From Anastatus disparis (taxonomy: Eukaryota; Arthropoda; Insecta; Hymenoptera; Eupelmidae), in contig JAFFSR010000245.1 of NCBI GenBank assembly GCA_017163975.1, positions 2,371,001-2,435,000 of the forward strand: 64,000 nucleotides of DNA, read 5' to 3'. Positions within the stretch are counted from its first letter, which is position 1. Every line of letters starts with the position of its first letter. The notes beneath the pieces are model-generated. The model was not told the origin of the DNA, searched no databases, and saw only the letters and a list, made by a program, of their open reading frames with translations. A program made the translations under genes and the position numbers. Below, piece after piece: positions 55,235 through 64,000 of the stretch.

Positions 55235-57482
55235 CACTCCGCAACAAAATTATCGTAACAAAATTTTTCATCGGAAAATTGCCATTTTTCAAATGCTTGT
55301 AACTTGGTCAATTTTCATCGTATTGAGATGATTCCATTTAGTTTTATAGGAAATTATGTGTACTTTTAGGAAAAAATGATGTCTAATAGCTGCGAGATAA
55401 TGCCACATTGCTACGTCTTAATCAGGCCTACCACCTTTTTTTTTTTTTAAAAACGCAATAATTTGCACGTTTGCCTAAATTACCAAAAAATTTTTTTAAA
55501 AAAATCACAAATACCATCTTAAAGTACATTTTCCAATGAGTATTTTAAAAAAAATTGACTCTCTACGATTTTTTTTGACCTAGTTATGCCATTTTAAAGG
55601 TATCCCTATGTTTTAGGTAAATACCGCCAACATCAGCATTACCCGATGCGTACAGCGAGGAGGTTGTTGGTCGGACTTACGCATCATTGTGGCCCTGAAA
55701 AGGGTCAATTGTGTGAACCGTTTCTTACGTTAGGGACCCTGCGGCTCGTCACTTCCGCAGTATTTTTTGACTCCAAACCCTATGCGCCCGAGACCTTTAA
55801 TACCGTGTATTACCACCTCGCTGACGAATTACCTCTTTTAAATGTTCTTGCGAAATCATCAGGTTACATTTTAAAAAATTCGTGTCTCGGAAACTATCCT
55901 GAACTACCATAAACAAAGAAACCACATTGATATTTGTTATTTTTTTTTAAATTACCCCATGAAAAGTGTAATTTTATTTAAAATTACACCACTACGTTTT
56001 CGGTACATTTAACATTGCATCGTCACACTTACTGTAAAATTATCAACTCTACCAACAAATCAATTTTTAAAAAATAAAGTGGAAGTTTAAGGCGGCATAC
56101 TGGCTAAGAGTGAAAGCGAAAGATCATTCAACATTAATTTTATTATACACAAAGTTCATAGGAACTAAAAATTATAATAACATATTCTTAATTAAAATGC
56201 CTCGGCTTACTGAAATCCAATCTGCTCAAATTGTTGCCCTGCTACAAGCGGGACTGAGTCAAAGCAATATATCGAGAAGAATGGGGATTCATCGCTCAAC
56301 GGTGTCACGTGTTTTTAGTCGATATGAAGAAACAGGTTCTTGTCGCCGGAGGCCTGGTCAAGGTCGACAAAGGACAACTACGAATCGAGAGGATCGCCAC
56401 ATTGTTAATGAAACCCTGCGCAATCCAAGGCAGGTTGCGCGACGAATTTAGAATAATGCTTTACCAGGCAGACGAATAAGCGCTTAGACGATAAGGAGAC
56501 GCCTTCATTAAAGGGGTTTGAGATCACGATTATCCCACCCCCAGGATTAACAGCGGGACGTTACATAAACGAAGTTTTACGCCCTCACATAATTCGAATG
56601 CGTCGGCAAATGGGCCTTAATTTCATCTTGATGCAGGATAATGCACGTCCCCATACTGCAAGGGTAACTTGTTCTGACTTGGAAGAAAACAGTGTAGAGG
56701 TATTGCCTGATCCTGCTAATAGCCCAGACCTCAATCCTATAGAGCATGTGTGGGATATGATGGGCAGGCGATTACGTAACTTAGAGAGACCTCCTGCTAT
56801 TCTCCAAAAGCTTAAGAGAATTCTTAATAAAATTTGGCTCGAGATACCTCGAGATTCAATAAGAGCGTGCATTAATATGCAAGAACGTTTAGGAGAAGTT
56901 ATTCGTCAGCGAGGTGGCAATCCACGGTATTAAAGGTCTCGGACGCATAGGGTTTGGAGTCAATAAAATACTGCGGAAGTGACGAGCCGCGGGGTCCCTA
57001 ATGTAAGAAACGGTTCACACAATCGACCCTTTTCAGGGCCACAATGATGCGTAAGTCCGACCAACAACCTCCTCGCTGTACGCATCGGGTAATGCTGATG
57101 TTGGCGGTATTTACCTAAAACATAGGGATATCTTTAAAATGGTATAACTAGGTCAAAAAAAATCGTAGAGAGTCAATTTTTTTTTAAAATACTCATTGGA
57201 AAATGTACTTTAAGATGGTATTTGTGATTTTCTTAAAAAAAATTTTTGGTAATTTAGGCAAACGTGCAAACTATTGCGTTTTTTAAGAAAAAAAAGTTGG
57301 TAGGCCTGATTAAGACGTAGCAATGTGGCATTATCTCGCAGCTATTAGACATCATTTTTTCCTAAAAGTACACATAATTTCCTATAAAACTAAATGGAAT
57401 CATCTCAATACGATGAAAATCAACCGAGTTACAAGCATTTGAAAAATGGCAATTTTCCGATGAAAAATTTTGTTGCGGAATG
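55235..57482 (+). mobile_element. Tc1-like DD34E element with ~600-bp TIRs
   Basis: CACTCCGCAACAAAATT at 55235 and AATTTTGTTGCGGAATG ending 57482, flanked by TA (55233-55234 and 57483-57484). The arms (55235-55855 and 56887-57482) are closely matched. They include the last ~15 codons of the transposase, which therefore also exist inverted at ~55805-55855. It abuts the mariner-like element, with only TATATA between. Confidence 0.9.
56197..56936 (+). pseudogene. Tc1-like transposase, first catalytic Asp deleted
   Basis: The N-terminal paired-like HTH is intact (IQSAQIVALLQAGLSQSNIS, RRMGIHRSTVSRVFSRYEE), followed by the GRP-like RRRPGQGRQR linker and the start of the second HTH (LRNPRQVARRI). 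A stop at ~56450 follows. Near 56510 about 100 codons are missing, including the FSDE first Asp block. The rest, in another frame (56598-56936), shows MQDNARPHTA, SPDLNPIEHVWDMMGRRL with 34 residues between Asp and Glu, and ends at VIRQRGGNPRY. Confidence 0.9.
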
Positions 57483-57539
57483 TATATACATCGTTGAATG
57501 TGAACAACAAGGTATCGATCACGCACGAAAATGATACTA

Positions 57540-58035
57540 ATTAAGCTAGTGCCAAAAAAGAATATAACTCATCAGTTGAGTTCATAAAAATACGCTGACT
57601 CAGAAGAGAGTGCAAAGAGCTGACTTAACTGAATTCGTGAAAAGATGCTATTTCAGCCAAGAGCTGAAAAAGTTCTGATTCGATCAAAATTCTCTATCAA
57701 TTCTTTATGTTTTAAAAAAGCTTCATCAAACAAGTTTTTCATGGAAAATTAATTCATAAGTAAGATAGAAAGTTGAATAACTTTTATGATATAGCTGATG
57801 GATTAAATAGAAAATGGATTTTCCAAAACACTTCAGCAGTCGCTAAGTTAAAATAAAAAAACGCCCGAATCAGAACTTTTTCAATTCGTAGCCGACACTG
57901 AAGCTTTTTACGCGTCCAGTGAAGATAACACCTTTTTTTCACGCTCTTTCGAGTTAGTGCTTTTCCATGTTTCTATTGAGTTATAATCTCAGACAGTGTC
58001 TTTTCAGATCTTTATTGAGTTATGATTTTTCTATG
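57540..58035. repeat. Imperfect foldback
   Basis: GCTGAAAAAGTTCTGATTCG (57671-57690) has its inverse CGAATCAGAACTTTTTCA at ~57875. Outer flanks (ATAACTCATCAG near 57558, CTCAGACAGTG near 57988) are also loosely complementary. Confidence 0.6.
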
Positions 58036-58670
58036 GCCTTATTAGCATCTTTTTTACCGGTTATATATATAATCTTCTTTTTTATGTTCCGAATTTCTCT
58101 GAATTTTTCAGATTTTTTCAAGACTTATTTTGAAAGTCATAAAACATCAAAGTTGCACTTTTTCCTGATTTTGCAATATTTGACAATTTTTAATGAATTA
58201 TAGCTCCATGACACACAGTGGTCTCTTGATCTCTTTTCGAAAAAAACCGACTAAAAGTCAATTTATGAAGTTTTATTTTCGGCCAAATTAGTCTGATATT
58301 TTTAAGGTATATTAAATTGAACATTTGAAAATACAGTTGCATTAGAATTACAGTAATTATTTCTTTCTTGACAGGGCTGTTAACTTAATAAATTTTCGTA
58401 TTAATTTGAATTTTTTATTTTTTGCGTAATTATTTGAAATGATGCACATAATAAATGATAGATTTAACGAAATATCTTCCAACTGCTATATTTCTGACAT
58501 CTTATGGGTTACAAACTAAAAGTTTTCACAAGAAAAATAAAAAATAATATTAACTTAATGTGCTATCTTTGTAGATCAATATATCGTCAATGTTATCATT
58601 TTTTATATTGAAAAAGAAATTTAAATATGTTATCCCCATTTATCCACTTAGTTTCGCATTTTTTTCGCAT
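58036..58670. other. AT-rich spacer
   Basis: No feature recognised. Confidence 0.4.
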
Positions 58671-58726
58671 TCTAACCTCAAAATCGCAACTTCTTTTCTC
58701 TTTTTCGGCTCTTATACGAAAAAAAT

Positions 58727-58844
58727 CATTATTTACCTCTGGTGTAAAGGCTGTTTTACGAAACTCGTTACAGCCCTCGCCTTCGGCTCGGGCTCTAAAC
58801 CTCTCGTTTCGTAAATCCAGCCTTTCCAACTCAGGTAAATAATG
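58727..58844. repeat. 118-bp palindrome with GC-rich loop
   Basis: CATTATTTACCT and AGGTAAATAATG close the structure. AAAGGCTG...TACGAAA pairs with TTTCGTA...CAGCCTTT. The loop holds CCCTCGCCTTCGGCTCGGG. Flanking CCTCAAAATCGCAACTTC also occurs at ~28735 inside the 28445-30830 element, whose 30220-30290 part is a diverged version of this palindrome. Confidence 0.8.
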
Positions 58845-58859
58845 TACTATTCTTTTAGG

Positions 58860-60042
58860 TAAATATATATATTTTCACTACCATTCAGGAATTTCTTCTC
58901 AAACTTGCCCCCTTTTAAAATATAACGCAAAATATAAAAAAAAGTAGAATGTCTAAAATAGTTACATTGATTGAAATCAACATAATTTTATATACTTGAC
59001 AAAATTAATTTGAAATCTTTCTAAGAATTTAAAAAAATTCTTGTCAAGTTTTATGTTAAAAGGTAAATAATGATTTATAATAAATAAAACGAATAATAGC
59101 GATTTCTAAGCAAGAAAATGTATATACTCTAGAAGTTCAAATATATTTTGAGCGCCTTATTGTAAAGCTCGCGTGAACTTCATCTGACTGCGTATACTAA
59201 CCGAGCTCGTTTAAAAATTTCAAATTCTAAATATCGTTTACAGAATAATATTAGAATACTAATAGAATAATATTTACAAAATGCAATAAGCAAAGTTTTA
59301 CACTAAAAATTTAAATATCGTAGCACATATTATTTCTTTTAAGTAGAATAAATAAAAATAAAATACGCATGTAAGTACCAATTGAAATAATAATTAAGTA
59401 GAATATATACACGATAATAGCACAAATTTATTTATTACGGAAGTAGATATTGCCATGCGTCGAATAAAGCGTTTAGAAATACACAACATCTACATTCAAA
59501 GCAGTGCACAATCAAAAAATAAAATCAAGAAGAAATCTTTGATTTAATAATTCAAAAATTTAATGCTTCGATAACACTTTTATTCAGAGAGTAAAATATT
59601 CACTTTTAACAAATTTTTTTCAATAAATATTATAACAAATAAAACGAAAATAATCATATGAACAGTCGATTTCTTAAAGAAAGTAAAAGTTGACTAGATG
59701 AAGAAATTGTATTTGACTGTAATCAATTTGCTTCTTCAAGTAAGTAAGATCTTATAATAGTTTTAAGATACGTAGATGTAATATTATAAAGTGTTGATAC
59801 AATATTGATTTACACTAGTACTGCAAAATACAACAGGCATAAATATAAAAAAAACATAAATGGATCATGGAATAATTTCTAATAGGACTAAACATTTTTA
59901 GTAGATTTTTTTTTAGATTTATCACTCACATTTGTATATTAGAACAGAGATAATATATCTTAACATGAAATTAACCCTTTTCTCAATTTTAAATTATAAC
60001 TAAATTTCTATTGATTAAAATGAACTTGAATCAATGTACTAA
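58860..60042. other. AT-rich sequence without recognised features
   Basis: No coding frame, tandem repeat or inverted repeat that I can support. Confidence 0.4.
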
Positions 60043-60680
60043 CAAAGGGAGGCCACAGAGTTCAGGTCATCAGTTTGAATGAAACTTTAGGGATAGTTTT
60101 TTAGTATGTAATGATGGAAAAAGATGCTCATAATTCAATCTCATAGGCTCTTTTAACACTCATAATTTTAGAGCCTCCTAGATCCGTAACTATAAGGATA
60201 AGATGGATCAACAAAAAAGAAAATAAAGGTAGAGAAGGCCAGCTTTAATTTGCGAGGTTTTGAAAGTCAAAAGCTTCAATGGTTCAGAAGTTATGTTCAA
60301 TTGAATATTTATAAAATTTAGGGGACGAAATAAGCTGTTATTTCTAGTAGACAACTAACGCCCAAAATCCTGTTTAATATTCAATTGAACATAACTTCTG
60401 AACCATTAAAACTTTTGACTTTCAAAACCTTGCAAATTAAAGCTGGCCTTCTCTACCTTTATTTTCTTTTTTGGTCACCTATCTTAGCTTTGTAGTTACG
60501 GAATTAGAAGACTCCAAACTTATATACAAAATTCGATATAAATCTCTAAAATTATGATTATGAGGGTTAAAAGGGCCTATGAGATTAAATAATGATCATT
60601 TTTTTCCATTATTATATACTAAAAAACTATCCCCAAATTTTCATTCAAATCGTTGACCCGGACTCCGTGGCCTTCCCTTG
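60043..60680. repeat. 638-bp foldback
   Basis: CAAAGGGAGGCCAC at the left and GTGGCCTTCCCTTG at the right close ~300-bp arms. They share AGAGAAGGCCAGCTTTAATT, TTCAGAAGTTATGTTCAATT and their complements around a centre near 60345. No coding capacity. Confidence 0.85.
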
Positions 60681-60719
60681 TAAGTAAAGTATATTTATAT
60701 GATTTCAGTATAAAAAAAT

Positions 60720-60763
60720 TTACAAATTGGAGAGTTGGCGAGCAGCGCGAGCAGGGGTTACTA

Positions 60764-60764
<1 letters not shown>
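60720..60764 (+). mobile_element. Helitron 3' terminus
   Basis: ACAAATTGGAGAGTTGGCGA followed by GCAGCGCGAGCAGGGGT and ending CTAG before a T. The 3' end of the Helitron at 21832-22432 reads ACAAATTAGGGGGCTGGCGA, then GCAGGGGGT, ending CTAG. The matching 5' TC end was not found; the foldback may be cargo. Confidence 0.55.

Positions 60765-60815
<51 letters not shown>
60765..60815. repeat. (TA)n microsatellite
   Basis: TA run directly after the Helitron-type 3' end. Confidence 0.95.
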
Positions 60816-60818
<3 letters not shown>

Positions 60819-62025
60819 TGTGTTGACAGCACGTGCACGCATGTTTCAAAAATTATTGCCTAATTAGCATCTATAATATTTAAGATGAAAAATTGCATTT
60901 TCCATTTCATATTCGAGTTTATTAACCGTAAAAACATACATAACTTCTTCTTGCCGCGATCGAACAAGCCGTGATTTTGGCCCGCTTTTTTTTAAAAGGG
61001 ACCACTGTGTGACAAAGAGACCATTATTCATTATAGTCTCTTGTACAGAATTTTTTAGAACATTTCTGCAATTAAAAAAAAAATATTTCTCAAGCTATGA
61101 AAGTTTACTGAATTTGACATATGTCTAATTTATAGCTTAAAATCTTAAAATTTCGGAATTCAATCATACGAACTAACACAAACATATTCATGATAATAGC
61201 TTTTTCTAGTACAAAGATATGAACATATGTCACAGAACAGGAATGCTGTTGTACTTTTTGTTAAAAATTAAAATAGTAGTCAAATTATACTAAAAACATT
61301 TTGAATGACTATTTATTTCTGATAATAAAGGGTAGATAGTACACTGTAAAAAATTTGGTGTAATTCGTCAAATATTTTTTTGAAATTTAAAAGTTTCAGT
61401 GTGCTTTTAAAATTAACACAAAATTTTTTTTAGAATTAACACGTGGAGTTTGTTAATTTTGCAAATGCGTGTACTTTGTTATTCAAATGATCTCATACTT
61501 ATAATAACTATATATTAGCACCGTTATTATATACAATAAAAATACTATAAAATGGTAAATTTTACTATGTATATATTAATTTCTTACTTTATATATAATA
61601 GAGAATATATATACTTTATATATAGAGAGATAATGATTTGTTTCTTTTCGGTAAAATAATATCTTTTTTTTTTATATCAATGATGTTTGTACGAAATATG
61701 AAAAACTTGCAGTGTTCGTAAAAAAACTATGGGATATTTGATTGAAAATACGAACAAATTTAATATTGTAAATATAAAAGAAACTTCATTTTCAAAACCC
61801 ATGAAACTATATAACGCACATGAAAAAGATATTTTGATAAATGATTATTTTTTTATTAATGATTTATGCAAATTATTCGATATAAGGGTGATGTAAATAA
61901 ATAAATGTACTTTACCCTGTTAAAAATAAATACGTAATTCTGATGTGTAATTTTTAATGTAACAAAATTACGTAACAGAATTATATATTTTGTTACGTAC
62001 CAAATTTGAACTTTTGGTTACATAA
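60816..62025. other. AT-rich spacer with a MITE-end-like sequence
   Basis: CACTGTAAAAAATTTGGTG followed by TAATTCGTCAAAT at 61342 matches CACAGTAAAAAATTTTGTG followed by TAATTCGTCAAAT at 62394 in the same orientation. Both look like single MITE ends; partner ends were not found. Confidence 0.45.
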
Positions 62026-62390
62026 TTGCTTTCTCATAGAAAAAGCATTATATCCAGAAAAAAATTTTTTTTCTATTTTTTCACTAATTTGTACATATTT
62101 TTACTCAAGGAGTCAAAAAAAGTGGTTTCCAGAAAATGTCTGTATGTATGTGTGCGTGCGTGCGTATGTGTTTTTAAAATTTTTTTGAAAATTCTTATTT
62201 TTTATTTTATTTCTATTTTACGAAAACCATTTGATAGAATTGCTCCAAAATTTGTATGCAAGTTATCCGCTATTGACTGAAGAAAACAAGCTTTATAAAA
62301 CTCATTTTCTTAGTGCAGTTTTAATTTTATATCATTTTGAAAATTTTGAAAAAAATTCATTTTTTATTTTTTTGTTATTTTACACAGTAA
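62026..62390 (-). repeat. Relative of the 415-1500 tandem array
   Basis: In reverse orientation it shares AAAAAGCATTATATC / GATACAATGCTTTCTC, CAAGGAGTCAAAAAAAGTG / CACTTTTTTCGACTCTTTG, the TGTGTGCGTG block and the GCAAGTTATCCGCTATT / AATAGCGAATTGATTG block. Confidence 0.65.
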
Positions 62391-62489
62391 AAAATTTTGT
62401 GTAATTCGTCAAATTCTTTTTTGTAAAAAAATTTTTGCGTTAAAATTTTACAAACATGTTTGTAAAATCAACATATTGATCAATTGATA

Positions 62490-63070
62490 GATTTTGCTCT
62501 AACTTTGAGATAAGTTCTCAGATGACAAAATATGGAAAAAACCGAAGTTGTAGATCCCAAAGCTCAATATTTCCCTAGTTGCAGGCAATCAAAGTAAATC
62601 ACTAAAAAAGTTACTAGATTTTATAGTTATATATTTATAGTTCTTTAAAATTAACAGCTAGAAGCTTAAAACTGTTTTCAAATGAAAGATGAACTCAAAT
62701 CCTTTCGAAATAGTATCTATAGCATATCTAAATATTATTTTTTCCCAAAGTTGCAGCGTTACAAAAATTTGACCTAAATTTTCTTTTAAAAACGTTAATT
62801 TTATAACACTGTAGCTATGAGAAAAAACAATATTTTGATATGCTATAAATTCAAAAGAATTTGAGTTCAGCTTTCATTTAAAATTAAGCTGAGTTTTAAG
62901 CTTCTAACTGTTAATACTAAAAAATTATAAGCGTTTGAAAATCTAGTAACTTTTTTAGTGATTTTCTTTAATGGCCTGAAACTAGGGAAATATTGAGCTT
63001 TGGGGTCTACAACTCTGGTTTTTTCCATATTTTGACATATGCAAACTTATCTACAATTAAGAGCAAAATC
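62490..63070. repeat. 581-bp foldback
   Basis: GATTTTGCTCT and AGAGCAAAATC close ~270-bp arms that share AAAGCTCAATATTTCCCTAG, CACTAAAAAAGTTACTAGATT and their complements around a centre near 62770. Confidence 0.85.
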
Positions 63071-63286
63071 CATGATCTGGAGGCCTGATATGAACACATT
63101 AATACATATGAAAAATGTGCTATATATAATATATATAGATATAAAAATACATGGGATTTGGTCACGCCCCCAAGTAACTGGGTAACAGAACTAACTCATT
63201 TTTAGATGAAATTTCCCATTTAAAAGTACACTTCTATAAGCGTCTATATTCGTTGCGATACTCTCCAGTAAGTCCAAAAATTTGTA
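63071..63286. other. Short spacer
   Basis: No feature recognised apart from an AT-rich TATATAATATATATAG stretch near 63121. Confidence 0.4.
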
Positions 63287-63497
63287 AACTTTTTTTTTCT
63301 TTTTTAACGTCGCTATATTTATGCTATTTTTTATGCTAATCAGCATCGGAGCTCGTAAGTGTGTTTGTGAATATAGCACATGTAACGTACAGTGGTGCTT
63401 CTATCAATCGGCTGCCGAGAGCGGGATTCGAATTCAGAACTCCGAGATTACGAATCCAACGCTCTACCGACTGAGCCACTAACCGGCTCTATTTCTA
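63287..63497 (-). mobile_element. tRNA-derived SINE (Thr-CGT-like head)
   Basis: On the minus strand from 63493: GCCGGTTAGTGGCTCAGTCG, then GTAGAGCGTTGGATTCGTAA (anticodon-loop TTCGTAA) and the B box TTCGAATCCC. The body has ACATGTGCTATATTC and AAACACACTTACGAGCTCCG as in the copy at 26178, and an A-rich tail at 63287-63310. Acceptor and T stems pair poorly, so it is not a working tRNA gene. Confidence 0.75.
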
Positions 63498-64000
63498 TAC
63501 TTATATGATATACTCATATTAAAAAATAATCGGCTCTTTTCATAATCATTCGTTTACGTTCGCCTTTAAAAGACAATGTAATATTGTCAAATGAGTTTAG
63601 TTTATGATTTTATTGATCCACTCCAACATCCATTATTTTATCCTTTTTCACGATGGGCAGGAAGTATCGACTGAAAGCAGGGCTGTATTTATTGATGATT
63701 GTAAGTGAAAAATCCGTTTGAATTGAAATCCTAGCTGCTCCTATATAAAAGATATTCATATTTTTATATTTTAGATGGAAACCATTTTGGATACATATGA
63801 GTACTTTTTTAAATATATCCTAATATTGTTATGGATGTGAATCGTTGTAAAATTCCAAGTACAAAATGATAAAAATAATTACGTTAAATGTCGCTAGGTG
63901 GCAGAGTGGCAATCTGTGTTTACAAAGTAAGTTGCCTTCACCTGGTATACCTCGGAAACGATTAAAATCGGCTAGAAACTTACATAAAATTGTTTGGTAA
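63498..64000. other. Spacer without recognised features
   Basis: No coding or repeat signal recognised. Confidence 0.4.

Noticed and set aside
63421..63493. Functional tRNA-Thr(CGT) gene
   Set aside because: Acceptor, anticodon and T stems pair poorly, and the head is followed by a SINE body and A-rich tail shared with 26178.

Overview
This is AT-rich, eukaryotic, almost certainly arthropod DNA. The organism is probably an insect; the LINE and mariner types would fit Hymenoptera, but the sequence alone does not prove that. I found no convincing single-copy host gene, rRNA, functional tRNA, CRISPR array or virus. Nearly all recognisable sequence is transposable elements, mostly decayed, nested in each other, plus many long perfect or near-perfect inverted repeats.

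Layout. 1-4270: long-TIR foldback element carrying a degenerate tandem array, a 473-bp palindrome and a TA-flanked MITE. 4545-15520: a pair of ~780-bp inverted arms holding a MITE that was split by a 7.7-kb CR1/Jockey-group LINE (LINE-A1, 5492-13205, with target duplication CTCCGCCC). LINE-A1 itself carries two MITEs. A minus-strand LINE-B fragment lies at 13655-14395. 15529-18962: decayed Helitron (5' terminus and Rep domain). 21832-22432: complete non-autonomous Helitron with matching 5' terminus and a 3' CTAG. 22805-24758: minus-strand 5'-truncated LINE-A2 with an open reverse transcriptase frame. 25192-25545 and 26178-26605: tRNA-derived SINEs, the first with perfect 14-bp target duplications. 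28445-30830: another long-TIR element. 31559-31889: four tandem hairpins with an invariant loop and covarying stems, the most unusual feature here. 32755-36670: I-clade LINE with RNase H. 37000-49860: two LINE-C copies, the first split by a nearly complete LINE-B (40150-45256), the second by nested MITEs. 51843-55228: DD41D mariner-like element built as a large palindrome. 55235-57482: DD34E Tc1-like element abutting it. 57540-63500: foldbacks, a Helitron 3' end and a SINE.

How it fits together: the LINEs encode endonuclease and reverse transcriptase that could once have moved themselves and possibly the SINEs. The DNA transposons encoded transposases whose ends match their TIRs. Only LINE-B ORF1 (421 codons) and the LINE-A2 reverse transcriptase frame (about 475 codons) are still open. 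The rest carry stops, frameshifts, deletions or lost catalytic residues, so the window reads as an old transposon graveyard. The candidate for a new system is the hairpin array at 31559-31889: four units with different but compensating helices around constant ATCG-ACG, AGTGCAATACT and G-CGAT segments.
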